A stretch of DNA of 64,000 bases from NCBI GenBank assembly GCA_000016765.1, contig CP000699.1:3187001-3251000 (forward strand), written 5' to 3'. Shown here one piece after another: positions 44,553-54,165 of the stretch (its first letter is position 1; each line of letters opens with the position of its first letter). The notes beneath the pieces are model-generated. The model ran no database searches, was not told the DNA's origin, and worked only from the letters and a program-made list of their open reading frames with translations. Both the position numbers and the translations under genes were made by a program. Origin of the DNA: Rhizorhabdus wittichii RW1. GTDB lineage: Bacteria; Pseudomonadota; Alphaproteobacteria; Sphingomonadales; Sphingomonadaceae.

Positions 44553-46328
44553 ATGCGGACCTTCGAGCGATTTCCGAACCTCGTCACCATGTTCTTCACG
44601 CGCGCCCGCGAGAAGGGCGACGCGCCCTTCCTGTGGGCGAAGCGCGACGGCGCCTGGACGCCGCTGAGCTGGACCGAGGTCGCGCGCCGGGTCGCCTCGC
44701 TCGCCGCCGCGCTGCGCGCGCAGGGCCTGCGCGAGGGCGACCGCGTCGTGCTGGTGTCGGAGAACCGCCCCGAATTCTGCATCGCCGACCTCGCGATCAT
44801 GACCGCGGGCTGCGTGACGGTGCCGACCTACACCACCAACACCGAACGCGACCACACCCATATCCTGGAGAATAGCGGCGCGCGCGCGGCGATCGTCTCG
44901 ACCGCGAAGCTGGCGCAGGTGCTGCTGCCGGCGATCGTCCGCTCCTCGACCTGCGAATTCCTGATCGGCATGGAGCCGCTGCCCGCGACCGCGGTCCGCA
45001 CCCTCGACTTCGCGGCGCTCGCCGACGATCCGGCCGCCGCCGTCGCCGCGGCCGAGGCCGCCGTCGCCGACCTGCGGCGCGAGGACCTCGCCTGCCTGAT
45101 CTACACCAGCGGCACCGGCGGCGCGCCGCGCGGGGTACGCCAGCATCATGGCGCGATCCTGTGCAACGTCGAAGGCTGCGTCGACATCATCGCCGAGGAT
45201 TTCGGCTGGGACGAGGAGGTGTTCCTGTCCTTCCTGCCGCTGAGCCACGCCTATGAGCATTCGGGCGGGCAGTTCCTGCCGATCGCGCTGGGCGGGCAGA
45301 TCTATTATGCCGAGGGGCTGGAGAAGCTCGCCGCCAATATCGAGGAGACGCGGCCGACGATCATGGTCGTCGTCCCGCGCCTGTTCGAGCTGCTGCGCGC
45401 CCGCCTCATCAAGGCGGTCGAGAAGCAGGGCGGGATCGGCCAGAAGCTGCTCGACAAGGCGCTGGAGCTGGGCGCGCGCGAGAAGCTGCGGCTGGCCGAC
45501 TATCCGTACAAGCTGGCGATCGACCTACTGCTCAAGCCCAAGGTGCAGAAGCGCTTCGGCGGGCGGATCAAGGCGCTCGTCTCGGGCGGCGCGCCGCTCA
45601 ATCCCGAGGTCGGGCAGTTCTTCTCCTCGCTCGGCCTCACCCTGCTCCAGGGCTATGGCCAGACCGAGGCGGGGCCGGTCGTCTCGTGCAACCGGCCGAA
45701 GGCGGGGATCAAGCTTGACACGGTCGGCCCGCCGATGAAGGGGGTCGAGGTCAGGATCGCCGAGGACGGGGAGATACTGGTCCGCGGCGAGCTGGTGATG
45801 GCCGGCTACTGGCGCAACGAGGCGGAGACCGAACGGGTGCTGAAGGACGGCTGGCTCCATTCGGGCGACGTCGGCCATCTCGACGAGCGGGGGCGGCTCC
45901 GGATCACCGACCGCAAGAAGGACCTGATCGTCAACGACAAGGGCGACAATATCGCGCCGCAGAAGGTGGAGGGCATGCTGACCCTCCAGCCCGAGATCGC
46001 CCAGGCGATGGTGGCGGGCGACAAGCGGCCCTATATCGTCGGCCTCGTCGTCCCCGACCAGGAATGGCTGGCCGGCTGGGCCGGCGAGCGCGGCCTGCCG
46101 CCGGTGCTGGCGGAGCTGAAGGGCAATGCCGATTTCCACCGCGCGCTGATGGCGGCGGTCGACCGGGTCAACGCCGACCTGTCGGTGATCGAGAAGGTCC
46201 GCCGCATCGCCATCGCCGACGAGCCCTTCTCGATCGAGAACGAGCAGATGACCCCGTCGATGAAGAACCGCCGCCACGCGATCCGCGCGATCTATGGCGA
46301 CCGGATGGATGCGCTTTACGGGGGGTAG
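44553..46328 (+). CDS. Long-chain acyl-CoA synthetase (AMP-forming)
   Basis: This 591-residue ANL-superfamily enzyme activates fatty acids. The phosphate-binding motif is IYTSGTGGAPRGVRQHHGAI (near residue 185), where TTGxPKG of the consensus reads TGGAPRG. LLQGYGQTEAGPVVSCN, GWLHSGDVGHLDERGRLRIT and DRKKDLIVNDKGDNIAPQKV complete the adenylation domain. Length and features fit the FadD15/FAA-type subgroup. AGGAGAGACG precedes the ATG at 44553. A GTG at 44529 is in frame. Confidence 0.88.
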   Translation: MRTFERFPNLVTMFFTRAREKGDAPFLWAKRDGAWTPLSWTEVARRVASLAAALRAQGLREGDRVVLVSENRPEFCIADLAIMTAGCVTVPTYTTNTERDHTHILENSGARAAIVSTAKLAQVLLPAIVRSSTCEFLIGMEPLPATAVRTLDFAALADDPAAAVAAAEAAVADLRREDLACLIYTSGTGGAPRGVRQHHGAILCNVEGCVDIIAEDFGWDEEVFLSFLPLSHAYEHSGGQFLPIALGGQIYYAEGLEKLAANIEETRPTIMVVVPRLFELLRARLIKAVEKQGGIGQKLLDKALELGAREKLRLADYPYKLAIDLLLKPKVQKRFGGRIKALVSGGAPLNPEVGQFFSSLGLTLLQGYGQTEAGPVVSCNRPKAGIKLDTVGPPMKGVEVRIAEDGEILVRGELVMAGYWRNEAETERVLKDGWLHSGDVGHLDERGRLRITDRKKDLIVNDKGDNIAPQKVEGMLTLQPEIAQAMVAGDKRPYIVGLVVPDQEWLAGWAGERGLPPVLAELKGNADFHRALMAAVDRVNADLSVIEKVRRIAIADEPFSIENEQMTPSMKNRRHAIRAIYGDRMDALYGG

Positions 46329-46338
46329 GCGCCTTCTC

Positions 46339-46435
46339 CGTCATCCCGGCGAAAGCCGGGATCTCCCTGCCTTTCCGCGCCTTTGGAGCATAAGGGACGA
46401 AGAGAAGAGAGATCCTGACTTGCGTCAGGATGACG
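46339..46435. repeat. Paired REP-like inverted repeat (CGGCGAAAGCCGGG family)
   Basis: The left unit is CGTCATCCCGGCGAAAGCCG. The right unit ends GATCCTGACTTGCGTCAGGATGACG-like, with its own compensated stem (CCTGACT/GTCAGG). It has the same layout as 1096-1188 and lies directly after the acyl-CoA ligase gene. Confidence 0.78.
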
Positions 46436-46559
46436 AGAAACCGTGGGGGATGGGGAACTGTAGCGTCGCCGCCATTGCTGCGACGCGGATTCTTCGCCGA
46501 ACTGTAATATCGGCGGCCGGCGATGCCGCGCGGCGCCACGCTTCATCTTGGCTCCGTGT

Positions 46560-46800
46560 CGGACTATTCCGGCATCATGCCGGATGATCTTCTGTAACTC
46601 GCGAATATTTTAAAGCAGTATATGAAATTGTTTCGCGGAGGCGATTGAACATATTCTGCGATGACGGCAGTGTATGACACCTGACATCTATCCATATATT
46701 TGAAAATGAAGCGAAAATGAACTCATGATTTCATGAGTTTTACTATCACCGTAACATAAGTGTCGTGACGAAAACCTATAGGCCCCGACGAACCAGTTCA
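46560..46800 (+). promoter_or_regulatory. AT-rich control region of the TonB receptor
   Basis: The gap 46329-46817 holds no gene. After the repeat element, 46590-46770 is much richer in A and T than the rest of the window (for example CGAATATTTTAAAGCAGTAT and CCATATATTTGAAAATGAAG). AACTCATGA and TCATGAGTT (46720-46728/46731-46739) form a perfect 9+9 dyad with a 2-nt centre, then TTTTAC and TAACATAAG occur before the start. A repressor-controlled promoter is likely but its exact position is not resolved. Confidence 0.55.
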
Positions 46801-46817
46801 ACAAAGGGGTTTATACG

Positions 46818-49370
46818 ATGCGGTCCCGCACCCGGTTTCATCTCCGCCTGCTCTCGGCCTCGGCCGCGCTGGCGATCGCCGCGCCCGTTTTCGCGCAGGC
46901 GGCCGCTCCCGCCGCGTCGGCGGCCGAGGATCTCGCCGCCGACGATGCCGACGGCGGCCTCGGCGCTATCGTCGTCACCGCCACCCGGCGCGAGACCGAC
47001 CTGCAGAAGACGCCGATCTCGATCTCGGTGATCGGCGCCCAGGGCATCCAGGACCGCCACATCCAGAGCCTGTACAACCTGACCGACGGCTCGATCCCGT
47101 CGCTGCGCGTCACCACCTTCGAGGCGCGCCAGTCGGCGCTGACGATCGGCATCCGCGGCATCGTCCCCTACGACCAGAACCAGACCGCCCGCGACGGCGG
47201 CGTCAGCGTCTATATCGACGGCGTGGCGCTTGGTAAGACCCAGGGCCTCAACGCCGCGCTGTTCGACATCGAGCGCATGGAAGTGCTGAAGGGGCCGCAG
47301 GGCACCCTGTTCGGCCGCAACACCGAGGGCGGCGCGCTGTCGATCGTCACCAAGGCGCCCACCGGCCAGTTCGGCGGCCATATGGACGCCGGGATCGGCA
47401 ATTACGGCAGCCGCAGCGCCGACGCGCATGTCGATCTGCCGGCCTTCGCCAACCTCGCCCTGAAGTTCGAGGGCGTCTACCAGCACCAGGACCCGACGGT
47501 GAAGAACCCGCTCGCGGGCTCCACCGGCTGGAACTATTATGATCGCAAGGGCGGCCGCGTCGCGGCGCGCTGGACGCCGGTCAGCGGCCTGACCGCGGAC
47601 TTCGCCTATGACTATGCGAAGGACGAGAACACCCCGAACTTCAGCCAGCTGATCAACTACAACCCGAACGGCTACACGGTCGGCTCGTATAACGGCGCGA
47701 CCACGGGCACCGCGCTGTTCCTGCCGGGCACGACGACCCCCTGCGGCGGAACCATCGCCGCGGGCACCAGCCGCCCCGCCTGCATCGCTCCGCTGGCGCC
47801 GGCCGTCGTCCCGCACGCCGGGCGCCAGTCCTCGTCCGACATCGGCGTGCCGCAGCAGCCCAGCGTCGACATCACCCACGGCTTCTCGGCGAACGTCAAG
47901 TACGACGTGGCGCCCTGGCTGCAGCTCCGCTCGATCACCGCGTGGCGCGGCGTCTCGACCGACCAGTGGGACAATAGCGGCGGCGCGGCGCGGCAGACCT
48001 TCTCGCCCTCGGCGAACTTCAGCCGCTACAGCCTCTCCTTCCTGCGCCAGAACCAGTTCAGCCAGGAATTCCAGGCGGTCGGCAGCGTCGACCAGTTCGA
48101 CTATGTGGTCGGCGCCTATTACTACACCGAGCATGCCACCGAGCATGCGGCGACGCCGCTGAGCAATCTGTGGAACGCCGACGGCACCGGCTACACGGTC
48201 CGCAGCCCGATCGTGTCGGGCACGGTCACCAGCGCCAATTCGGGCTATCAGCCCTTCGATCCGTCGTGCGTCAACACGCTGGCCGCCACCGTCCCGGAAT
48301 TCGCGAACAGCTGCCAGTTCATCGCCCGCGCCAGCGAGGCGCACGACCATAGCACCTCGCTGTTCGGCAACGTCACCTACACGCCGGCGGGCCTCGACAT
48401 GGTTCACCTGACCGCCGGCGGCCGCTGGACGAAGGACCGGCGGCGCGGCCGGCTCTACGTCGTGAACAACACGGTGCAGCCCTTCACCTTCAAGAACCGC
48501 ATCAGCCGCTTCGATCCGATGCTGAACCTCGCGGTCGACGTGTCGAACGACGTCCACGCCTATGCGAAATATGCCACCGGCTTCCGCGCCGGCGGCGCCA
48601 ACGACCGGTCGCAGCAGTTCAACGCCTTCGGCCCGGAGACGGTGAAGTCGTACGAAGTCGGCGCGAAGATGGACTTCTGGCAGCACCGCGCGCGCCTGAA
48701 CGTCGCGGGCTACATCATGGACCGTTCGAACACCCAGTTCGACTTCGACCTGTACGATACCGCGTCGGGCAGCCCGACGCTGGGCAGCCACATCGAGCAG
48801 ACGCAGAATGCGGGCAAGACCAAGATCCGCGGCGTCGAGGTCGACCTCACCGTCATGCCGGTCGACAAGCTGACCCTGACGGCGTCCTATGCCTATACCC
48901 ACTGGAAGGCGCCCTCGGCGGTGAACCCGATCACCGGCGGCCTGCCGCAGCAGCTCTACATCGTCTACACGCCGAAGAGCGCGGCGTCGGGCGCGATCGA
49001 CTATGTCCTGCCGGTCCCGGCCATCGCCAGCGACGCGAATATCCGCTTCCACCTCGACGGCAATTATTCGGGCCGCCAGTACAGCTTCCAGCTCGAACCG
49101 ACCCAGACCGACTCGAGCTTCGTCGTCAACGGCCGCATCACCCTCGGCGACATCGCGGTCGGCGGCAACAGCAAGGTCTCCTTCTCGGTCTGGTCGCGCA
49201 ACCTGTTCAACACGACCTATTATTACCGGCGCTCGGCGGCGAACTCCTCGCCGGTGCTGAACTATAACGGCAGCGCGCTGGTCTCGACCAACTATGGCGG
49301 CGTGCTGGGCGACTATGCCAACCTCAACCCGCCGCGCACCTTCGGCGGCGAGATCTCCGTCCACTTCTGA
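46818..49370 (+). CDS. TonB-dependent outer-membrane receptor
   Basis: This 850-residue protein has a signal peptide (residues 1-26, ending PVFAQ), a TonB box region GAIVVTATRRETDLQ near 50, a plug domain with VSVYIDGVALGKTQG and LKGPQGTLFGRNTEGGALSI, and a 22-strand barrel ending NPPRTFGGEISVHF with terminal phenylalanine. The IVVTATRRE and NTEGGALSIVTK features mark the large sphingomonad receptor group that imports organic substrates or chelates. The substrate is unknown. A terminator follows. Confidence 0.94.
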   Translation: MRSRTRFHLRLLSASAALAIAAPVFAQAAAPAASAAEDLAADDADGGLGAIVVTATRRETDLQKTPISISVIGAQGIQDRHIQSLYNLTDGSIPSLRVTTFEARQSALTIGIRGIVPYDQNQTARDGGVSVYIDGVALGKTQGLNAALFDIERMEVLKGPQGTLFGRNTEGGALSIVTKAPTGQFGGHMDAGIGNYGSRSADAHVDLPAFANLALKFEGVYQHQDPTVKNPLAGSTGWNYYDRKGGRVAARWTPVSGLTADFAYDYAKDENTPNFSQLINYNPNGYTVGSYNGATTGTALFLPGTTTPCGGTIAAGTSRPACIAPLAPAVVPHAGRQSSSDIGVPQQPSVDITHGFSANVKYDVAPWLQLRSITAWRGVSTDQWDNSGGAARQTFSPSANFSRYSLSFLRQNQFSQEFQAVGSVDQFDYVVGAYYYTEHATEHAATPLSNLWNADGTGYTVRSPIVSGTVTSANSGYQPFDPSCVNTLAATVPEFANSCQFIARASEAHDHSTSLFGNVTYTPAGLDMVHLTAGGRWTKDRRRGRLYVVNNTVQPFTFKNRISRFDPMLNLAVDVSNDVHAYAKYATGFRAGGANDRSQQFNAFGPETVKSYEVGAKMDFWQHRARLNVAGYIMDRSNTQFDFDLYDTASGSPTLGSHIEQTQNAGKTKIRGVEVDLTVMPVDKLTLTASYAYTHWKAPSAVNPITGGLPQQLYIVYTPKSAASGAIDYVLPVPAIASDANIRFHLDGNYSGRQYSFQLEPTQTDSSFVVNGRITLGDIAVGGNSKVSFSVWSRNLFNTTYYYRRSAANSSPVLNYNGSALVSTNYGGVLGDYANLNPPRTFGGEISVHF

Positions 49371-49389
49371 TCGTTCCGATCTTACCCCG

Positions 49390-49445
49390 GACCGCCGGGC
49401 CCCTCTCCGCGACGGCGGGGATGGGTCCGGCGGTTCGGCTTTTTC
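49390..49445 (+). terminator. Terminator after the TonB receptor
   Basis: GGACCGCCGGGCCC pairs imperfectly with GGGTCCGGCGGTTC across a GC-rich loop, followed by GGCTTTTTCGG. It begins 20 nt past the receptor stop. Confidence 0.75.
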
Positions 49446-49613
49446 GGCGAACTGTGCTGTCGGATACTGTGGTTGCGGCAGGGGAGGCTAAGGTCGGGTG
49501 CTCCGTCGGACCCGGCCGTGCCGGGTGGCTCGGCCCGGCGCCTATCCCCGGGACAACCGCGCGTTCACCTGACGATCGAGGAACAGGCGTTCGCGGCTGC
49601 CGCTGGACCCGCG

Positions 49614-50615
49614 ATGAAGAAGACCATCGAGCGCGCGCCAGGCGAATCCGTCGCCGCCCCGGCCCGCGCCCCCGACATGCCCTCCGCCCGGCCGCGGATG
49701 GACTGGATCGATTCGCTGCGCGGGCTCGCCACCATGCTGGTGATCCTGTTCCACGCGTCGGTGGTGGTCGGCCGCCACGGGCTCGAGCCCTGGCCGCCGC
49801 TGCTGTACCTCAACCATCTCTTCACGCCGTTCCGCATGGCGATGCTGATGGTGTTGTCGGGGCTGCTGGTGCCCAAGGCGCTCGCCAAGCCGCCGCGCAC
49901 CTATCTGCTGCGCAAGACCGGGACCCTGCTCTATCCCTATCTGCTGTGGACGCTCGCCTACGGCCTGCTGATCGAGCCGGCCGCGCTCTCCCACGTCAAG
50001 CTGTGGATGGGCGGCAGCTATCTCTGGTTCATCCTGTTCCTGTTCACCTATTATGCCTGGGCGCTGCTGCTGCGCCGTGTGCCGCCCGCCGCGATCGTCC
50101 TGGTCGCCGCGCTGCTGTCCTTCCTGTCGCCCGAGAACAGCAAATATGAGGAACGCTATTTCTTCCTCATGGCCTTCTTCTTCCTGGGCCACATGCTCGC
50201 GCGCGATCCGGGCCGGATCGCCGTCACCGACGACCGCCGCCTGGCCTGGCTGGCGATCCCGGTCGTCGCCATCCTCGCCGCCGGATCGGCGATCGCGGGC
50301 GGGATCAACTACAAGATCGAGCTGTGCGTGCCGGTCGGCATCGCCATCCTGCTGGTGATCGGGCTGGCGCGGCGCCATGCGGAGGGCGGGCTGTGGGCGC
50401 CGCTGCGCTTCGTCGGCCGCCACTCGATCGTCTTCTTCAGCCTCCATTATCCGCTGATCTACGGGCTGATCGCGCTGTGCCTGGCGCTGGGGCTCGGCTC
50501 GGTCCCGGCGATCAGCGCGATCTGCTTCGTCGTCCCCGCCGGGCTGTGCGTGGCGCTCGCCTGGATGCGCGAGCGCCACGCCGTGCTCGACTATCTCTAC
50601 GTCCTGCCGTTGTGA
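49614..50615 (+). CDS. Acyltransferase 3 family membrane protein
   Basis: This 333-residue protein has about ten hydrophobic helices. It carries the family start MDWIDSLRGLATMLVILFHA, with the conserved histidine, near residues 25-44, and RFVGRHSIVFFSLHYPLIYG near the end. Such proteins O-acylate envelope glycans or other surface molecules. A cytoplasmic N-terminal tail of about 24 residues precedes the first helix. The start at 49614 has a weak ribosome-binding site. It ends 22 nt from the convergent S9 peptidase. Confidence 0.88.
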   Translation: MKKTIERAPGESVAAPARAPDMPSARPRMDWIDSLRGLATMLVILFHASVVVGRHGLEPWPPLLYLNHLFTPFRMAMLMVLSGLLVPKALAKPPRTYLLRKTGTLLYPYLLWTLAYGLLIEPAALSHVKLWMGGSYLWFILFLFTYYAWALLLRRVPPAAIVLVAALLSFLSPENSKYEERYFFLMAFFFLGHMLARDPGRIAVTDDRRLAWLAIPVVAILAAGSAIAGGINYKIELCVPVGIAILLVIGLARRHAEGGLWAPLRFVGRHSIVFFSLHYPLIYGLIALCLALGLGSVPAISAICFVVPAGLCVALAWMRERHAVLDYLYVLPL

Positions 50616-50637
50616 CGCCAGTCGATCAGGGGACCGG

Positions 50638-52725
50638 TCATTGCGCGGGGCGGGTCCGGTAGCGGTCGAACCAGGCGATGATCGCCGAGGCCTTGGCCGC
50701 CGCCTGCGACGGCCGGGCGGCGATGCCGCCATGGCTGGCGCCCGGCACCTTGACCAGCGCGGTCGGCACGCCGCGAATCTGCAGCGCGGCATAATATTGC
50801 TCGGACTCGCTGACCGGAGTGCGATAATCCTCGCTGCCGACGACGACCAGGGTCGGCGTCTTGACGTTGCCGACCAGACTGAGCGGCGACCGCGCCCAAT
50901 AGCCGGTCGGGTCCTCCCAGGGCAGCTTGGCGAACCAGTAGCGCGAGGTGAACAGCGTCGCGTCCATGGTCAGCGCCTCGCTGATCCAGTTGATCACCGG
51001 CTTCTGCGCGGCGGCGCCCCTGAAGCGGTCGGTCTTGCCGACGATCCAGCTGGTCAGCACGCCGCCGCCCGATCCGCCGGTGACGAACAGATTGCCGGGA
51101 TCGGCCACCCCGGCGGCGATCGCGGCGTCGACCGCCGCCATCAGGTCGCCATAGTCGTCGCCCGGATATTTGTGGTGGATCAGCTCGGCGAATTCCTGGC
51201 CATAGGAGGTCGAGCCGCGCGGGTTGGTGTAGAGCACCGCATAGCCGGCCGCCGCATAGAGCTGGTCGTCGGTCGAGAAATGCGGGCCATAGGCGCTGTG
51301 CGGCCCGCCATGGATCTCCAGCACCAGCGGCACCTTCTGCCCCTCGCGCCAGCCGGGCGGGGTCACCAGCCAGGCGGGGACGGCGCGGCCGTCGGGCGCC
51401 TTGACCGCCAGCTCGCGGACCTGGCCCAGGCTCTTGGCGCCGAGGAAATCCTCGTTGAGCCGGGTGAGCTGCCGGACGCGGCCGCCGCTCGCCACCGACA
51501 GGTCGGCGGGGCGCAGCGCCGATCCGCTGGTGAAGGCGATCGCGCCGGTCCTGGCGACGCTGAAGTCGCCGCCGCTATACGGCCGGTCGAGATCGGTGCC
51601 GGTCATCCCGCCGACCAGCTCGGTCACCTTGCCGTCGAGGGTGACGCGCGCGATTCGGTTGATCCCGCGATCGTCATATTGGGCATAGAGCGAGCGGCCG
51701 TCGGCGGCCCATTCGGCCTTGTCGATGCTGCGGTCGAAGCCGGCGGTGATCGCCCGCGCGCCGCTGCCGTCGCGGTTCATCACGTAGAGCAAGGTGGTCT
51801 GCCAGGAGAGCCGCTTGTCGTCATAGCCGAGATAGGCGACCTTCGATCCGTCGGGCGAGACCACCGGGGCGACGTCCGGCCCTTCGCGGCTGGTGAGCGC
51901 GCGGATCGCGCCGGTCGCGACGTCGAGCGCGTAGATCTCCGGATCGAACACATTGTGCTGCCAGTCGGGCTTGCGCACCGCGCTGAACAGGATTGATCGC
52001 CCGTCGGGCGTCCAGCTCAGCGGCCCGCCGTCCTGATAGTCGCCGAAGCTGAGCTGCCGGGGCGGCCCGCCGTCCGCCGCGACGACGAAGATGTGGTCGT
52101 AGCCGGGCTCGACATAGCCGCCGCCGTCGGCGCGATAGTCGACCTTGTCGATCACCTCGAGCGGCTTGGCCCAGTCGGCGCCCTCGGGCTTGTCGGGCGC
52201 CTTGCCGAGCGTCACCGGATCGCCCGGCACGCGCATGGCATAGGCGATGCTGCGCCCGTCGGGGGACCAGGCGATCCCCTGCGGGCCGTCGGGAAGCTGG
52301 GTGACGCGCACCGTCGCGTCGTCGGCCAGCCAGCGGACGAACAGCTGCGGCTTGCCCTTGGGATCGGCGGCGACATAGGCGAGCCGCTTGCCGTCGGGCG
52401 ACCAGCGCGGCTGGCTCGCGTCGGCGACCAGCGGGCGCTGCGCGCCGCTGGCGACGTCGACCAGCCAGATCGCGCCCTTGACCTTGTCGCTCATGACGTC
52501 GGCCTGGCGCCGGACATAGGCGACTGTCTTCCCGTCGGGGCTGATCTGCGGATCGCTCGCGACCTGCAGCGCGAAGATGTCGCGTCCCTCGAAGCGGGTG
52601 GAGAGGGCGGGAGCGCTCGCGGTCGCGGCGGGGGCGGGGGCGGGGGTTGCCGCGTCCTGGGCGAAGGCGGGCATGGCAAGCAGCGCCGCGCCGAGCATCA
52701 GCGCGGAAAGAGTCGGTTTCGGCAT
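50638..52725 (-). CDS. Secreted S9 family prolyl oligopeptidase-type peptidase
   Basis: This 695-residue protein has a signal peptide (ALMLGAALLAMPAFAQ) and an Ala/Pro linker. A beta-propeller follows with WD40-like PDxxxxAY repeats (SPDGKTVAYVR, SPDGKRLAYVA, SPDGRSIAYAM). The alpha/beta-hydrolase domain has the nucleophile serine in VTGGSGGGVLTSW, aspartate in VVGSEDYRTPVSES and histidine in VPGASHGG. It resembles acylaminoacyl-peptidases and dipeptidyl peptidases acting in the periplasm. It is followed by the acyltransferase gene in convergent orientation. Confidence 0.93.
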   Translation of the reverse strand: MPKPTLSALMLGAALLAMPAFAQDAATPAPAPAATASAPALSTRFEGRDIFALQVASDPQISPDGKTVAYVRRQADVMSDKVKGAIWLVDVASGAQRPLVADASQPRWSPDGKRLAYVAADPKGKPQLFVRWLADDATVRVTQLPDGPQGIAWSPDGRSIAYAMRVPGDPVTLGKAPDKPEGADWAKPLEVIDKVDYRADGGGYVEPGYDHIFVVAADGGPPRQLSFGDYQDGGPLSWTPDGRSILFSAVRKPDWQHNVFDPEIYALDVATGAIRALTSREGPDVAPVVSPDGSKVAYLGYDDKRLSWQTTLLYVMNRDGSGARAITAGFDRSIDKAEWAADGRSLYAQYDDRGINRIARVTLDGKVTELVGGMTGTDLDRPYSGGDFSVARTGAIAFTSGSALRPADLSVASGGRVRQLTRLNEDFLGAKSLGQVRELAVKAPDGRAVPAWLVTPPGWREGQKVPLVLEIHGGPHSAYGPHFSTDDQLYAAAGYAVLYTNPRGSTSYGQEFAELIHHKYPGDDYGDLMAAVDAAIAAGVADPGNLFVTGGSGGGVLTSWIVGKTDRFRGAAAQKPVINWISEALTMDATLFTSRYWFAKLPWEDPTGYWARSPLSLVGNVKTPTLVVVGSEDYRTPVSESEQYYAALQIRGVPTALVKVPGASHGGIAARPSQAAAKASAIIAWFDRYRTRPAQ

Positions 52726-52809
52726 GGAAGACCTCGATCTTGTGGATGCCGCACCGTCGCGCGTTTCGCTGCCGGGCTCAACCCCGGGACGATGCCGGGC
52801 CCGAAATCG

Positions 52810-54165
52810 TCAGGACGCGATCGGCAGGGCGATCACCGCCCGCAGGCCCGGCCCGGCATCGTCGAGCGACAGCGTCCCCCGGTGGAGCCGCGCGATCGAT
52901 TCGACCAGCGGCAGGCCGAGGCCGTGGCCGCTGCTGGCGCGGCTGCCGTCGAGCCGGCCGAAACGGCGCAGCGCGCGGGCGCGCTCGGCGGCGGGGATGC
53001 CGGGGCCGTCGTCCTCGATCGCCACCACCGCCCGGTCCCCGGTCCGGGTCGCGGCGATGCGGATGCGGCTGCCCTCGGGCGTGTGGCGGATCGCGTTCTC
53101 GACGAGGTTGATCAGCGCCTGGGCGAGCAGCCGGCGGTCGCCCGCCACCGGCAGGTGGACGGGATCGCCGTCGGCGAGGGAGCGGCCGGCATCGGCGGCG
53201 GCGGGCTGCATCGTCGTCGCGACATGATGGGCGATGGCGCCGAGGTCGACCCGCTCGAAGCCCGCCCGGCGCGCGCCGCCCTCGATCTCGGCGATGCGCA
53301 GGATCGCCGCGAACATCGCCAGCAGCGTGTCGCTCTCGGCGATCGCCGCCTCGATCTCCGCCGCGATCGCCGGGGGTGGGGTGCCTCCGTCGGCGCGTTG
53401 CGCCAGCGCCTGCAACCGGCCGCGCAGCCGGGCGAGCGGGGTGCGCAGGTCGTGGGCGATGTCGTTGGAGACGTTGCTGATCTCGGCCATCAGCGCGGCG
53501 ATCCGGTCGAGCATCGCGTTGAAGGCGCGCGCCTGCTGGTCGAACGCGCTGTCCGACCCGTCGACCGGCACGCGCCGCTGCATGTCGCCGTCGACGATCG
53601 CCTCGACGGTGCGCCGCATCGCGACGATCCGGCGGCCGATGACGAAGCCGAAGGTCGCGACCCCGGCGACCACGACCAGGATGATCGATCCGAAGCCGAA
53701 CAGATAGATGCGGGCCCGCGCGGCGTTGTAGTCGTCGAACGGCTCGGTCTCGGCGACCACCGTCAGGATCAGCCCGTCGCCGATCGGGCGGACCAGCGCG
53801 CGGCCGGTCGACAGCCCCTTGAGGCCGAGCGCGCGGCCGACCGTCGAGAAACCCTCGGGCAGCGCGCGCCGCAGCCGGATGTTGCCCGCCAGGAAGCGGC
53901 CGTTGGCGGTGGTCAGCAGCAGGCCGAGGTCGCCGGTGTCGCGTTCCCGGGCCAGCGCGTCGATCTGGCGGACCAGCTCGGGCGTGCCGCTGTGGGTGCC
54001 CATCGCCGCCAGCTCGCCGCTGACGCTGGCGATGCGCTGGTCGACCAGCGCGACGATCGTGCCGTGGGTCGCCCGATAGACGGCCAGGCCGGTCAGCCCC
54101 GTCGCGGTGATGAACGCGACGAGGAACGCCGCGGTCAGCGCGCGGAGCGAGCGCAGCCGCTTCAT
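52810..54165 (-). CDS. Sensor histidine kinase (EnvZ/QseC-like)
   Basis: This 451-residue protein has two membrane helices (about 9-29 and 157-180) around a periplasmic sensor. A HAMP domain, the dimerisation helix with the phosphorylated histidine in NDIAHDLRTPLARLRGR (near 247), and an ATP-binding domain with NLVENAIRHTPEG, EDDGPGIPAAE and SGHGLGLPLVESI follow. Its ATG overlaps the stop of the response-regulator gene by 4 nt. Signal unknown. Confidence 0.92.
   Translation of the reverse strand: MKRLRSLRALTAAFLVAFITATGLTGLAVYRATHGTIVALVDQRIASVSGELAAMGTHSGTPELVRQIDALARERDTGDLGLLLTTANGRFLAGNIRLRRALPEGFSTVGRALGLKGLSTGRALVRPIGDGLILTVVAETEPFDDYNAARARIYLFGFGSIILVVVAGVATFGFVIGRRIVAMRRTVEAIVDGDMQRRVPVDGSDSAFDQQARAFNAMLDRIAALMAEISNVSNDIAHDLRTPLARLRGRLQALAQRADGGTPPPAIAAEIEAAIAESDTLLAMFAAILRIAEIEGGARRAGFERVDLGAIAHHVATTMQPAAADAGRSLADGDPVHLPVAGDRRLLAQALINLVENAIRHTPEGSRIRIAATRTGDRAVVAIEDDGPGIPAAERARALRRFGRLDGSRASSGHGLGLPLVESIARLHRGTLSLDDAGPGLRAVIALPIAS

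Noticed and set aside
46776-49364. A continuous 862-codon reading frame on the minus strand opposite the TonB receptor
   Set aside because: It is an antisense shadow of the receptor caused by high GC3. Its translation is low-complexity Arg/Asp/Ala-rich with no domain, while the plus strand has a complete signal peptide, plug and barrel.
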